Shown piece after piece: positions 7,390 to 13,500 of a stretch of 13,500 nucleotides of DNA; the stretch's first letter is position 1; each line of letters begins with the position of its first letter. The position numbers and the translations under genes are program-made. Source of the stretch: Gemmatimonadota bacterium (GTDB taxonomy: Bacteria > Gemmatimonadota > Gemmatimonadetes > Gemmatimonadales > GWC2-71-9); contig SMVY01000041.1 in assembly GCA_004357415.1 (NCBI GenBank), positions 1-13,500 on the forward strand, in the 5' to 3' direction. The notes beneath the pieces were generated by a model. That model ran no database searches. It saw only the letters and a program-made list of their open reading frames with translations, and was not told the DNA's origin.

Positions 7390-8302
7390 GATCCCGGTTA
7401 TCGTCGGTCCCACGGCCGTTGGCAAGACCGCCGTGGCCCTGTCCCTCTACCGACTGCTGCCCCTCGAAGTCATCTCGGCGGACTCACGGCAAGCCTATCG
7501 CCGGCTGGACATCGGAACGGCCAAGCCGACGGCCAAGGAACGGGAGCGCGTAGTGCACCACGGCATCGACGTGGTGGACCCGGGTACCCGGTACAGTGCC
7601 GGCCGGTTTGCCAAGTCGGCGCCCGGGTGGATCGAGGCCGCCCGCCGGCGAGGGCGGCAACCGGTGGTCGTTGGAGGCACTGGGCTCTATATTCGCGCCC
7701 TGGTGGAAGGGCTGTTCGTCGAACCGCCGCTCGATCCACAGCACCGTGCCGCCATCCAGGAGTGGACCGACGTACTGGACGCCCGCGAACTGATTCGCTG
7801 GGCCAACCGGCTCGACATCGGCTTTGTCGGCGGCGGGCGCCAGCGAGCCGTACGGGCCATCGAGTTGGTGCTGCTGACGGGAAAACCGCTCTCGTATTGG
7901 CAAGAGACGGCGCGGGAAGTCGGGTCGGTGGAGCCGTGGTACGTGGTCCTGACGGTCCCTCGCCAGGTGCTTCACCAACGCATCGAACGGCGGGCGCGGG
8001 AGATGGTGAAACGGGGCGTGATCGAAGAGGTCGCGGCCGTGCTGTCCGAGGGACACGCGCCCCACGCGCCGGGCCTAGACGGGATCGGGATGCGGGAAGC
8101 GGTGGAGTACCTCCACGGGCAACGGTCACGCGACTCCGTGGCCGACGCCATCGCGACGAGTACCCGACGGTACGCCAAGCGGCAAGAGACGTGGTTCCGT
8201 CATCAACTCCGAGGGGACCTGCTTATGTTGGACGCCGTACGACCACCTGACGAATTGGCCGAGACGATCGCCACGCAGTGGCGGCGCACACACGGAGAGT
8301 GA
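7376..8302 (+). CDS. miaA: tRNA dimethylallyltransferase MiaA
   Basis: MiaA adds a dimethylallyl group to N6 of A37 in tRNAs reading UNN codons. The protein has 308 residues, normal for the family. Motifs in order are the P-loop GPTAVGKT (11-18), DSRQAYRRLDIGTAKP (36-51), GGTGLY (100-105), the RQRAVRAIE region (155-163) and RYAKRQETWFR (265-275). I chose the TTG at 7376 because GGAG at 7365-7368 stands 7 nt upstream. It also puts the P-loop at the usual distance from the N-terminus. The gene then overlaps the end of mutL by 14 nt. An in-frame ATG at 7325 would add 17 unrelated residues and lacks such a site. The mutL-miaA order is common in bacteria. The two are probably cotranscribed. Confidence 0.95.
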   Translation: MAVGRIPVIVGPTAVGKTAVALSLYRLLPLEVISADSRQAYRRLDIGTAKPTAKERERVVHHGIDVVDPGTRYSAGRFAKSAPGWIEAARRRGRQPVVVGGTGLYIRALVEGLFVEPPLDPQHRAAIQEWTDVLDARELIRWANRLDIGFVGGGRQRAVRAIELVLLTGKPLSYWQETAREVGSVEPWYVVLTVPRQVLHQRIERRAREMVKRGVIEEVAAVLSEGHAPHAPGLDGIGMREAVEYLHGQRSRDSVADAIATSTRRYAKRQETWFRHQLRGDLLMLDAVRPPDELAETIATQWRRTHGE

Positions 8303-8309
8303 TGGGACG

Positions 8310-9446
8310 ATGAAGATCGGCATTACCTGCTACCCGACCTACGGCGGCTCGGGGGCTATGGCCACGGAATTGGGACTCGAGCTGGCGCAGCGCGGCTACG
8401 AGGTCCATTTCATAACCTACGCCGCGCCGTTTCGCCTGCGGGAGTACGTGGAGGGGATCTTCTTCCACGAGGTCGAAACCAAGATCAGCCGGTACCCGCT
8501 GTTCGAGTACTATCCATACACCTTGGCGTTGGCCTCGAAACAACACGAGGTGGTCCTGCGCGAGGGACTGGAGATTCTGCACGTCCACTACGCCATCCCC
8601 CACGCGACGACCGCGTGGCTGGCCAAGGAGATGCTCACCCGGGAAAATCACCCGATCAAGGTCGTCACCACGTTGCACGGCACCGACATCACCCTCGTCG
8701 GGCAGGAGTCGAGTTTCTACAGCATCACCAAGTTCTCGATCGAACAGTCCGACATGGTGACGGCGGTGTCGGAGTACTTGCGTGATGAGACCATGCGCGC
8801 CTTCGGGTGCAACAACTGCCAGTTCAAGGTCATTCCCAACTTCGTCAATCTGAAGGAATACCGGCCCTGCGCCGAGGGCGACGTCGGGCGCCACGACGGG
8901 CTGGCACCGCCGGGCCACAAGGTAATCACCCACATGTCCAATTTCCGGGAGGTGAAGCGGGTACGTGACGTGGTACGGATCTTTGCGCGTATCCGGCACG
9001 CCATGCCGGCCACGTTGCTGATGATCGGCGACGGACCCGACCGCGACGACGCCGAAGGCGAGGCTCGCTCGTTGGGTGTCGATGACGATGTGCGGTTCCT
9101 GGGGCGGATCGACACCGTCGCCAATCTGCTCCAGGCCTCTGACCTGTTCTTGCTGCCGTCGCAAGGCGAGTCCTTCGGCCTCGCCGCGCTCGAGGCCATG
9201 GCCTGCGGCTCACCGGTAGTGGCCAGCCGAGCCGGGGGTCTGCCCGAAGTGATCGAGGACGGCGTCACCGGGATCCTCGAACCGCCTGGCTCGGTCGAGG
9301 CGATGGCACGAAGAGCCATCCAGTTGTTGCTCAGCGACGAGCGCTACGCCACCATGCGGCGCGCCGCCCTCGATCGCGCCAAGGACTTCAGCGCGGACAT
9401 CGTCGTTCCCCAGTACGAACAAGCCTATCAAGAGGCGCTTGGATGA
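8310..9446 (+). CDS. bshA: N-acetyl-alpha-D-glucosaminyl L-malate synthase BshA
   Basis: BshA is a GT4 glycosyltransferase that joins GlcNAc from UDP-GlcNAc to L-malate, the first step of bacillithiol synthesis in the cytoplasm. The 378-residue protein begins with the family signature MKIGITCYPTYGGSGA. It continues with HFITYAAPFRL (33-43), LHVHYAIPHA (90-99), HGTDITLVG (123-131) and the NFREVKR segment (211-217) expected near the nucleotide-sugar phosphates. The GT4 E-x7-E motif is E287-SFGLAAL-E295. These match BshA rather than a generic GT4 enzyme. GGAG at 8294-8297 lies 12 nt before the ATG and GGGA at 8304-8307 lies 2 nt before it. The gap from miaA is 7 nt, and the stop overlaps the uppP start. 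The BshB deacetylase and BshC cysteine ligase needed to finish the pathway are not in this window. Confidence 0.94.
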   Translation: MKIGITCYPTYGGSGAMATELGLELAQRGYEVHFITYAAPFRLREYVEGIFFHEVETKISRYPLFEYYPYTLALASKQHEVVLREGLEILHVHYAIPHATTAWLAKEMLTRENHPIKVVTTLHGTDITLVGQESSFYSITKFSIEQSDMVTAVSEYLRDETMRAFGCNNCQFKVIPNFVNLKEYRPCAEGDVGRHDGLAPPGHKVITHMSNFREVKRVRDVVRIFARIRHAMPATLLMIGDGPDRDDAEGEARSLGVDDDVRFLGRIDTVANLLQASDLFLLPSQGESFGLAALEAMACGSPVVASRAGGLPEVIEDGVTGILEPPGSVEAMARRAIQLLLSDERYATMRRAALDRAKDFSADIVVPQYEQAYQEALG

Positions 9447-10231
9447 TCCTCCCCTGGTGGCAGGGGCTGATCCTCGGCACAGTGCAGGGGGTGTCGGAAT
9501 TTCTCCCCATCTCCAGTTCCGGGCACCTGGTTCTGGCCCAGTGGCTGCTCGGGTACCAATCGCCGGGCGTGTCGTTCGAGGTCCTGCTCCATCTCGCCAC
9601 GCTCCTGTCGGTGCTGCTGGTCTATTGGCGCCGCGTAGTGTGGCTGGTGCGCGGCATGGCACGCGGCCGGCGCGACGCTTGGCAGTTCGCCGGTCTCCTG
9701 GTGGTGGCGTCCATTCCGGCCGCGATCGCGGGGCTGTTGTTCCGCGACGTGTTCGAGGCCCAGTTCGATTCGCCGGTCGCGGTGGGCATCGATTTCTTGA
9801 TAACGGCGCTGATCCTCTGGAGCACGCGCTGGGTAGTGAAGGCCGATGCCGAATCTCCGGTTCGCTGGCCCTCCGCCGTGGCCATGGGTGTGGCCCAGGT
9901 GCTGGCCATTCTCCCCGGGGTATCCCGCTCCGGCACCACCATAGCCGCCGCCCTGTGGTGCCGGGTCGGCGCTCGCGCCGCTGCGGAGTTTTCCTTTCTC
10001 ATGGCGGTGGTGGTCATCGCCGGAACGGGCCTGCTCGAGGCCATGCACCTGGCGGACGGGCCACTCGTGCTGCAGCGGGGCATCATCTGGGCCTTCCTGG
10101 CGGCCCTCGTGTCCGGCGTCTTTGCCATTCGGTTGCTGGTGATGCTGCTCCGCCGGGGCCGGTTCCACGTGTTCGCTCCCTACTGCGCCGTGGTGGGCAG
10201 CCTGACCCTGGTGTGGGCGGTGTGGCGCTGA
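9443..10231 (+). CDS. uppP: Undecaprenyl-diphosphate phosphatase UppP (BacA)
   Basis: UppP dephosphorylates undecaprenyl pyrophosphate to recycle the lipid carrier of peptidoglycan and other envelope polymers; overproduction gives bacitracin resistance. The 262-residue, multi-spanning protein has both family motifs: QGVSEFLPISSSGHL (15-29, with Q15, E19 and H28) and LPGVSRSGTT (157-166, with R162). Length and hydrophobic pattern fit the family. The ATG overlaps the bshA stop as ATGA, so it is likely translated with bshA. Its own stop overlaps the birA start. The frame is continuous and nothing looks damaged. Confidence 0.97.
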   Translation: MILPWWQGLILGTVQGVSEFLPISSSGHLVLAQWLLGYQSPGVSFEVLLHLATLLSVLLVYWRRVVWLVRGMARGRRDAWQFAGLLVVASIPAAIAGLLFRDVFEAQFDSPVAVGIDFLITALILWSTRWVVKADAESPVRWPSAVAMGVAQVLAILPGVSRSGTTIAAALWCRVGARAAAEFSFLMAVVVIAGTGLLEAMHLADGPLVLQRGIIWAFLAALVSGVFAIRLLVMLLRRGRFHVFAPYCAVVGSLTLVWAVWR

Positions 10232-10941
10232 TGGACCCGGAGGTACACGTACGGGCCACCACGACGTCCACCAACGACGACATCCACCGCCTGGCCGAGG
10301 CCGGAGCCCCCGACGGCACCGTGGTGATGGCGGACGCCATGACCGCCGGACGCGGGTCGCGCGGCCGAACGTGGCACGCCGAACTCGGAGGCGTCTGGAT
10401 CAGCGTCCTCCGACGTCCGGCGGCATCGATCGAAACCGCCGTGTTGAGCCTCAGGGTGGGCCTCGGCCTGGCCGCCGTGTTGCAGCAGCTGGTCGGGCAT
10501 CCGGTGGCTCTCAAGTGGCCCAACGACCTGGTCGTGGGCCAGCGCAAGGTGGGCGGCATTCTGTGCGAGATGCGGTGGCACGGCGCCCGCCCCGCGTGGG
10601 TCGCGATCGGCGTGGGGGTCAACGTGGCCAACCGGTTGCCGGATGCCATGCGGCACACGGCCACGACCCTGGCCGAAGTCGTTCCCGGACTGTCCCTGGT
10701 AGCCGTGCGCGATGCCGTCATTCCCGTGCTGCGGACGGTGAAGGTCGATGACACCGTGCTCGATCCGCTCGAAATCGCCGCGTTCGATCGCCGAAACTGG
10801 CTGCGGGGGAGAGCCCTACGCGCGCCGGTGAAGGGGACCATTGGCGGCATCGACCAATCGGGCGGGCTCGAGGTTACCGGCACGGACGGAACCAGTCATG
10901 TTCTCCGAGCGGGCGACCTCATCCTCAGCGGGACGGCCTGA
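10231..10941 (+). CDS. birA: Biotin-[acetyl-CoA-carboxylase] ligase, monofunctional BirA
   Basis: It activates biotin as biotinyl-AMP and transfers it to a carboxyl-carrier lysine. The 236-residue protein shows the N-terminal TTSTND (11-16), the adenylate-binding loop GRGSRGRTW (40-48), KWPNDL (95-100), KVGGILCE (106-113) and GVGVNV (127-132), then a short C-terminal SH3-like part. There is no N-terminal winged-helix domain, so this is a group I ligase that should not repress transcription. The residue before TAGRG is Met (M37) where many relatives have Gln. The ATG shares one base with the uppP stop (TGATG). The same frame stays open far upstream inside uppP, but that is a shadow. coaX follows after 41 nt; birA and coaX are neighbours or fused in several bacteria. 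Confidence 0.95.
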   Translation: MDPEVHVRATTTSTNDDIHRLAEAGAPDGTVVMADAMTAGRGSRGRTWHAELGGVWISVLRRPAASIETAVLSLRVGLGLAAVLQQLVGHPVALKWPNDLVVGQRKVGGILCEMRWHGARPAWVAIGVGVNVANRLPDAMRHTATTLAEVVPGLSLVAVRDAVIPVLRTVKVDDTVLDPLEIAAFDRRNWLRGRALRAPVKGTIGGIDQSGGLEVTGTDGTSHVLRAGDLILSGTA

Positions 10942-10970
10942 GGGAGGTTCCGCATCGTCCGGCACCGTCC

Positions 10971-10976
10971 TAGATT
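10971..10976 (+). promoter_or_regulatory. -10-like hexamer for a possibly leaderless coaX mRNA
   Basis: TAGATT ends 6 nt before the coaX ATG, the spacing at which transcription would start at or next to the A of the ATG. A poor -35 (TTCCGC at 10948-10953) lies 17 nt upstream. The only purine-rich Shine-Dalgarno-like stretch (GGGAGG, 10942-10947) is about 35 nt from the start codon, too far to serve it. Confidence 0.45.
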
Positions 10977-10982
10977 CGCCCC

Positions 10983-11762
10983 ATGCTCCTGACACTCGAT
11001 ATCGGCAACTCGGAGATCACCGCGGGCGTCTTCCGCGACCAGAGCCTCCTGCGTCAATGGCGCATCTCCAGCCTTCCAGGCAGGACACCGGACGAGTGGG
11101 CCGTCCTGATGGAGAGTTTTCTCACCCAGGCCGGATACGATCCCGGCAGCATCATGGCCGTGTGTCTGGCCTCGGTGGCGCCGTCCATCACCGGCGGCCT
11201 GAAGAGCGGATTGGCACACCTGACCGGTTCCGAAGTCGCCGAGTTACGCGCCGACAGCGACGTGCCACTGACCCTGGACGTCGACGAGCCGCTTGCGGTC
11301 GGGGCAGACCGGATCGCCAACTCGCTGGGAGTGCTCGACGCGGTGCACGGCGACGCCGTGGTCATCGATTTCGGCACCGCCACGACGTTCGATTGCGTCA
11401 CGGCCGACCGCCGGTTCATCGGCGGCCCGATCATGCCCGGATTGCGAACGTCGGCCGATGAGTTGACCCAGAAGGCGTCCCGGCTGCCCGCCACCGAGTT
11501 GACCGCCCCCAGCCGGGTCATTGCCAGACGGACCGACGATTGCATCAGGGCCGGCGTGCTCTACGGGGCGGCGGACGCGGTGGACGGCATGATCGGCAGG
11601 ATTCGCGGCGAATGGCCCACCGATGTGGAACCTGTCGTGGTGGCGACCGGTGGACTGGCCGACATACTGGTACCGTTCACGACCAGCGTCGATCGCGTCA
11701 CCCAAGGGCTGACTCTCGAGGGCATTCGCGTTGCGGCCCAGCATTTCGGATTGACGTGGTGA
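10983..11762 (+). CDS. coaX: Type III pantothenate kinase CoaX
   Basis: CoaX phosphorylates pantothenate in the first committed step of coenzyme A synthesis. Type III enzymes need a monovalent cation and are insensitive to CoA feedback. The 259-residue protein has the ASKHA-fold phosphate motif DIGNSEITAGVF (6-17, with D6), GADRIAN (107-113), VIDFGTATTFD (127-137, with D129) and GGPIMPGL (147-154). Length is normal. The first motif has DIGNS where DIGNT is usual, a mild change that keeps a hydroxyl. ATG 10983 is the natural start because the first motif begins five residues later. No Shine-Dalgarno precedes it. It lies 41 nt after birA, so it may be read from its own promoter, from the upstream string, or both. 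Confidence 0.96.
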   Translation: MLLTLDIGNSEITAGVFRDQSLLRQWRISSLPGRTPDEWAVLMESFLTQAGYDPGSIMAVCLASVAPSITGGLKSGLAHLTGSEVAELRADSDVPLTLDVDEPLAVGADRIANSLGVLDAVHGDAVVIDFGTATTFDCVTADRRFIGGPIMPGLRTSADELTQKASRLPATELTAPSRVIARRTDDCIRAGVLYGAADAVDGMIGRIRGEWPTDVEPVVVATGGLADILVPFTTSVDRVTQGLTLEGIRVAAQHFGLTW

Positions 11763-11784
11763 CTCCCGGGAGCCCCGCAAGGGC

Positions 11785-11814
11785 TTGGCCTCGTCCCCGC
11801 GGCAGCACTATACT
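11785..11814 (+). promoter_or_regulatory. Sigma-70-type promoter before the envelope gene cluster
   Basis: TTGGCC (11785-11790) and TATACT (11809-11814) are separated by 18 nt in the 82-nt gap after coaX, the widest gap in the window. The -10 differs from TATAAT at one position. Transcription would start near 11821, giving a leader of about 24 nt. Confidence 0.6.
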
Positions 11815-11835
11815 TCCCACTTCCATTCTACTCTC

Positions 11836-11839
11836 GGAG
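11836..11839 (+). promoter_or_regulatory. Shine-Dalgarno GGAG for the 209-residue membrane protein
   Basis: GGAG stands 5 nt before the ATG at 11845 and supports that start over the longer in-frame reading from TTG 11785, which would overlap the promoter -35 box. Confidence 0.65.
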
Positions 11840-11844
11840 CAAGC

Positions 11845-12474
11845 ATGAGCGCGGTGGCGGAATCCCACCAGGCCTACGACCTCGGCGACATCCCTCTGAT
11901 CGTTCGGTCGTCCATCAAACTCGGCATCATAACGGCGATCGTCGTGTTTGCGTTCTCCCTCGTCTCCCGGTATCTCGACGGGACGGTAGAGGTGGCACTC
12001 GAAGCGCTCCTCCTGGTGGCCGGTGTGGCGCTGGTGGCCGGGCTCCCCGCCGTTTGGACCAAGGCGCGCACCGGGGCGGGTATCGCCAACGCGGCCGGGG
12101 TCGGGCTGGGGGCCACGATGGCGTTCATGGCCATCGACGTAATCCTCCTCCAGCGCATCGGGACCTACACCAACCGCTGGCTGGAAATCGGCGGTGGCAG
12201 CAACTGGTGGTACCACCCCGTGTGGTGGATGACCGGCACCTTCCTGGCATGGATGGGCGCCATCATCCTGGCCAACCAAACCAGCGGAACCGACTCGCCG
12301 TCGATCCCCCGGATGATGATCACTGCCGTGGTGTTCGGTGTGGTGGTGGGGGCCGCCGCCGCCATTATCGGATTCCCCGGCGCCGCGTGGTCGTTCCCCA
12401 CTTTCGGGATCGCGCTGCTGCCAGGCTTCGCCATCGCGGCACTCTTTTCGACGATGGGTCGCCGGCCCGCCTGA
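11845..12474 (+). CDS. Uncharacterised polytopic membrane protein (209 aa)
   Basis: I do not recognise the family. Hydrophobic segments lie at about 24-40, 48-70, 84-104, 126-143, 157-175 and 184-203, suggesting five or six membrane passes. Basic residues flank segment 1 (R21, K25, R42). A loop at about 104-126 is rich in tryptophan and glycine: NRWLEIGGGS, then WWYHPVWWM. This stretch sits at a membrane interface and may be the conserved core. No transporter, enzyme or chaperone motif is visible. The ATG at 11845 follows a GGAG site and a good promoter. The gene is followed after 4 nt by another small membrane protein. It heads a four-gene string of envelope proteins; any role is unknown. 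Confidence 0.85.
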   Translation: MSAVAESHQAYDLGDIPLIVRSSIKLGIITAIVVFAFSLVSRYLDGTVEVALEALLLVAGVALVAGLPAVWTKARTGAGIANAAGVGLGATMAFMAIDVILLQRIGTYTNRWLEIGGGSNWWYHPVWWMTGTFLAWMGAIILANQTSGTDSPSIPRMMITAVVFGVVVGAAAAIIGFPGAAWSFPTFGIALLPGFAIAALFSTMGRRPA

Positions 12475-12478
12475 GCGG

Positions 12479-12760
12479 ATGAAGCCGGTCCGCGTCGTTT
12501 TACGCATTCTCGGTTGGCTGCTCACGCCCCTCGTGGCGTGGGCAGCTTCGCATTTTGGTGGCGCTATCGGAGCCACCATCGCCGGTGGCGTCGCCAGCGC
12601 GCGTCTGGGGCTGGCACTGACGGTGGCCGCCGCGGCACTCTCGGGCCTCCTGGCATTGCAACTGTGGATCCGGTTGCTCCGGTATTCGCCGGAATTGCGC
12701 CGGGCACTGCACGTGGACGCAGATGCCACACCGGACACCGACTCGCTGGGGGATCGATGA
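12479..12760 (+). CDS. Small uncharacterised membrane protein (93 aa)
   Basis: The start is ATG 12479, 4 nt after the previous stop, with only a weak GCGG sequence before it. The protein has a basic N-terminus (MKPVRVVLR), hydrophobic stretches at about 9-23 and 26-66 that probably form two or three helices rich in Ala and Gly, then an acidic tail (about 70-93). I recognise no family. Small size, the basic start and the coupled position suggest a partner of the larger membrane protein before it. The stop overlaps the next gene as ATGA. The frame is open for about 47 codons upstream of this ATG, but that part lies inside the preceding gene. Confidence 0.72.
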   Translation: MKPVRVVLRILGWLLTPLVAWAASHFGGAIGATIAGGVASARLGLALTVAAAALSGLLALQLWIRLLRYSPELRRALHVDADATPDTDSLGDR

Positions 12761-13170
12761 TCAGATCTGGCGGCATCACCTGGTTTCTGGCGGTCGTGCT
12801 GACTGCCGGATCGGCAGGCTGCGAGGGTGAGGGCGGGGGCAAGGCTACCCCGGCCGACGTTCCCACACCATCCGGCCGGTCCACGGCGACCTGGGTGGAC
12901 TCTCTGGTCATGACCACGGCTAGCGGAGCGGAGGTGTGGTTCACGGCGGGCCGGGTGGCACACGACAGTCTTGGAATAGCGTGCAGTGAGCGGGTCCTGG
13001 AGATCCGCACCGCGCGAGACACCGTGGCGGTGCCCCTCCTCTACACCGGCGAGGCCCCTACGCTGGAAAACGATTCCACCCTGAGGGCCAGGGTGTGGCT
13101 CGACTGTGAGGCCCAGACGCTATACCACGTGAATATCCGCACCGGCCGCCCGTCTCGGGTCGAGCCCTGA
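12757..13170 (+). CDS. Probable exported lipoprotein, unknown function
   Basis: The 137-residue protein has an N-terminal signal (MIR, hydrophobic core at about 7-20) ending SAGC at C22. The lipobox has Ser rather than the usual Leu at -3, so lipidation is likely but not certain. A Gly/Pro/Ser-rich spacer (23-43) precedes a small soluble domain. Cys76 and Cys117 could form a disulfide in the periplasm. The domain looks beta-rich (AEVWFTAGRV, TVAVPLLYTG, RARVWLDCEA), and I recognise no family. The ATG overlaps the previous stop by 4 nt. A much longer open frame runs upstream but only across the preceding gene. The next gene also has an export signal and starts 7 nt after the stop. Confidence 0.78.
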   Translation: MIRSGGITWFLAVVLTAGSAGCEGEGGGKATPADVPTPSGRSTATWVDSLVMTTASGAEVWFTAGRVAHDSLGIACSERVLEIRTARDTVAVPLLYTGEAPTLENDSTLRARVWLDCEAQTLYHVNIRTGRPSRVEP

Positions 13171-13177
13171 GCTGGCC

Positions 13178-13500
13178 ATGCGGTTCCCGCGCATCGGGCT
13201 CACGATCCTCACAGTGGCAGGCACGGTCGTGGCGGCCGGTGCCCAGGCTCAGGGCATTGCGTTCGAAGCCGGGCGCGTCATCGCCGATCCTGACTGGTCC
13301 GTCTACCGGCTGAGCTACACCCAGCGGCTGCTCGGGCCCTTGGGCGGGACCCTCTACGGCACCTATCTGCGGCCCCGGCCCACCTCCGACCTCGATCTCT
13401 ACGGCGTAGGAGCCTCCCTGACCCTGTTTCAGGGCGGCGACCCGGGACCCTATTTCATGGGTGGGGTAGAGGGCGGTGCCACCTCGGGTGTCTCTGAGGC
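13178..13500 (+). CDS. Exported protein, possible outer-membrane beta-barrel, 3' partial
   Basis: The frame opens at ATG 13178 and is still open at the window end, with 107 codons visible. A classical signal peptide (MRFPR, hydrophobic core at 6-20) ends in AQA, with likely cleavage after residue 24. After it come alternating polar and hydrophobic stretches with many Tyr and Gly residues (SVYRLSYTQRLL, GTLYGTYLRP, DLYGVGASLTLF, PYFMGGVEGG). They look like beta-strands of a small outer-membrane barrel. This is inference from pattern only. It follows the lipoprotein gene after 7 nt with no clear Shine-Dalgarno (GAGCTGG is the nearest purine-rich stretch), so it probably belongs to the same operon. 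Confidence 0.75.
   Translation, partial: MRFPRIGLTILTVAGTVVAAGAQAQGIAFEAGRVIADPDWSVYRLSYTQRLLGPLGGTLYGTYLRPRPTSDLDLYGVGASLTLFQGGDPGPYFMGGVEGGATSGVSE

Noticed and set aside
4048..7425. A 1125-codon open frame on the minus strand crossing batDE and mutL.
   Set aside because: It is exactly in phase with the two sense genes. Its stops would need sense codons TTA, CTA or TCA, which are rarely used here, so the frame stays open by composition. Both sense genes have full family motifs and the antisense product resembles nothing.
9439..10230. The birA frame is open far upstream and could suggest a long N-terminal domain.
   Set aside because: The upstream part is a shadow of uppP, is Arg/Gly/Pro-rich, and contains no winged-helix pattern. 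The ATG at 10231 gives a normal monofunctional ligase.
11771..11785. Short inverted repeat AGCCC-CGCAA-GGGCT after coaX as a terminator.
   Set aside because: The stem is only 5 bp and no T-run follows. It also touches the -35 box of the next promoter. It is too weak to call.
11785..11844. TTG start at 11785 adding 20 residues to the 209-aa membrane protein.
   Set aside because: It would begin on the promoter -35 box and lacks a Shine-Dalgarno, whereas ATG 11845 has GGAG 5 nt upstream.
12514..12756. N-terminal extension of the lipoprotein frame.
   Set aside because: It overlaps the 93-aa gene and would bury the signal sequence; the ATG at 12757 fits both signal and coupling.
1..13500. tRNA, riboswitch, CRISPR, insertion sequence or defence genes.
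   Set aside because: The gaps are too short and show no cloverleaf, repeat-spacer pattern, terminal inverted repeats or transposase motifs.

Overview
This is a gene-dense, GC-rich (about two thirds G+C by eye) bacterial chromosome segment. All recognisable genes lie on the + strand, most in overlapping, probably co-translated strings. It carries an aerotolerance (Bat) cluster, endonuclease-type MutL, a bacillithiol BshA, a type III pantothenate kinase and a string of envelope proteins. That mix fits a diderm such as Gemmatimonadota. The phylum is my inference from gene content and style and was not tested. No stretch over 300 bases lacks a gene; the three real gaps are 39, 41 and 82 nt. I saw no rRNA, tRNA, CRISPR array, insertion sequence or phage gene.

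Region 1 (1-5610) is the distal part of a Bat operon: a membrane protein cut by the window start, BatA (VWA domain), a BatB-BatC fusion (VWA plus TPR) and a BatD-BatE fusion (Ig-like domains plus TPR plus SH3-like). Each junction is a 4-nt ATGA or GTGA overlap. Five classical genes are packed into three ORFs, and at both fusion points a signal-peptide-like segment remains inside the protein. Charge distribution puts the VWA, Ig-like, TPR and SH3 parts in the periplasm.

Region 2 (5611-10941) is a housekeeping string: mutL (mismatch repair), miaA (tRNA A37 prenylation), bshA (first step of bacillithiol synthesis), uppP (undecaprenyl-pyrophosphate phosphatase) and birA (biotin ligase without a DNA-binding domain). 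Junctions overlap or are only a few bases wide. Region 3 (10942-11762) is coaX, with a -10-like hexamer placed so that the mRNA could be leaderless.

Region 4 (11763-13500) begins with the best promoter in the window. It holds four uncharacterised envelope genes: a polytopic membrane protein, a 93-residue membrane protein, a likely lipoprotein and the start of an exported, possibly beta-barrel, protein that runs off the window.

Most of the window is ordinary core genome. I see no clearly new system. The parts most worth a second look are the Bat fusions with embedded cleavage-like sites, the altered zinc motif in MutL, the candidate leaderless coaX start and the unassigned envelope cluster.
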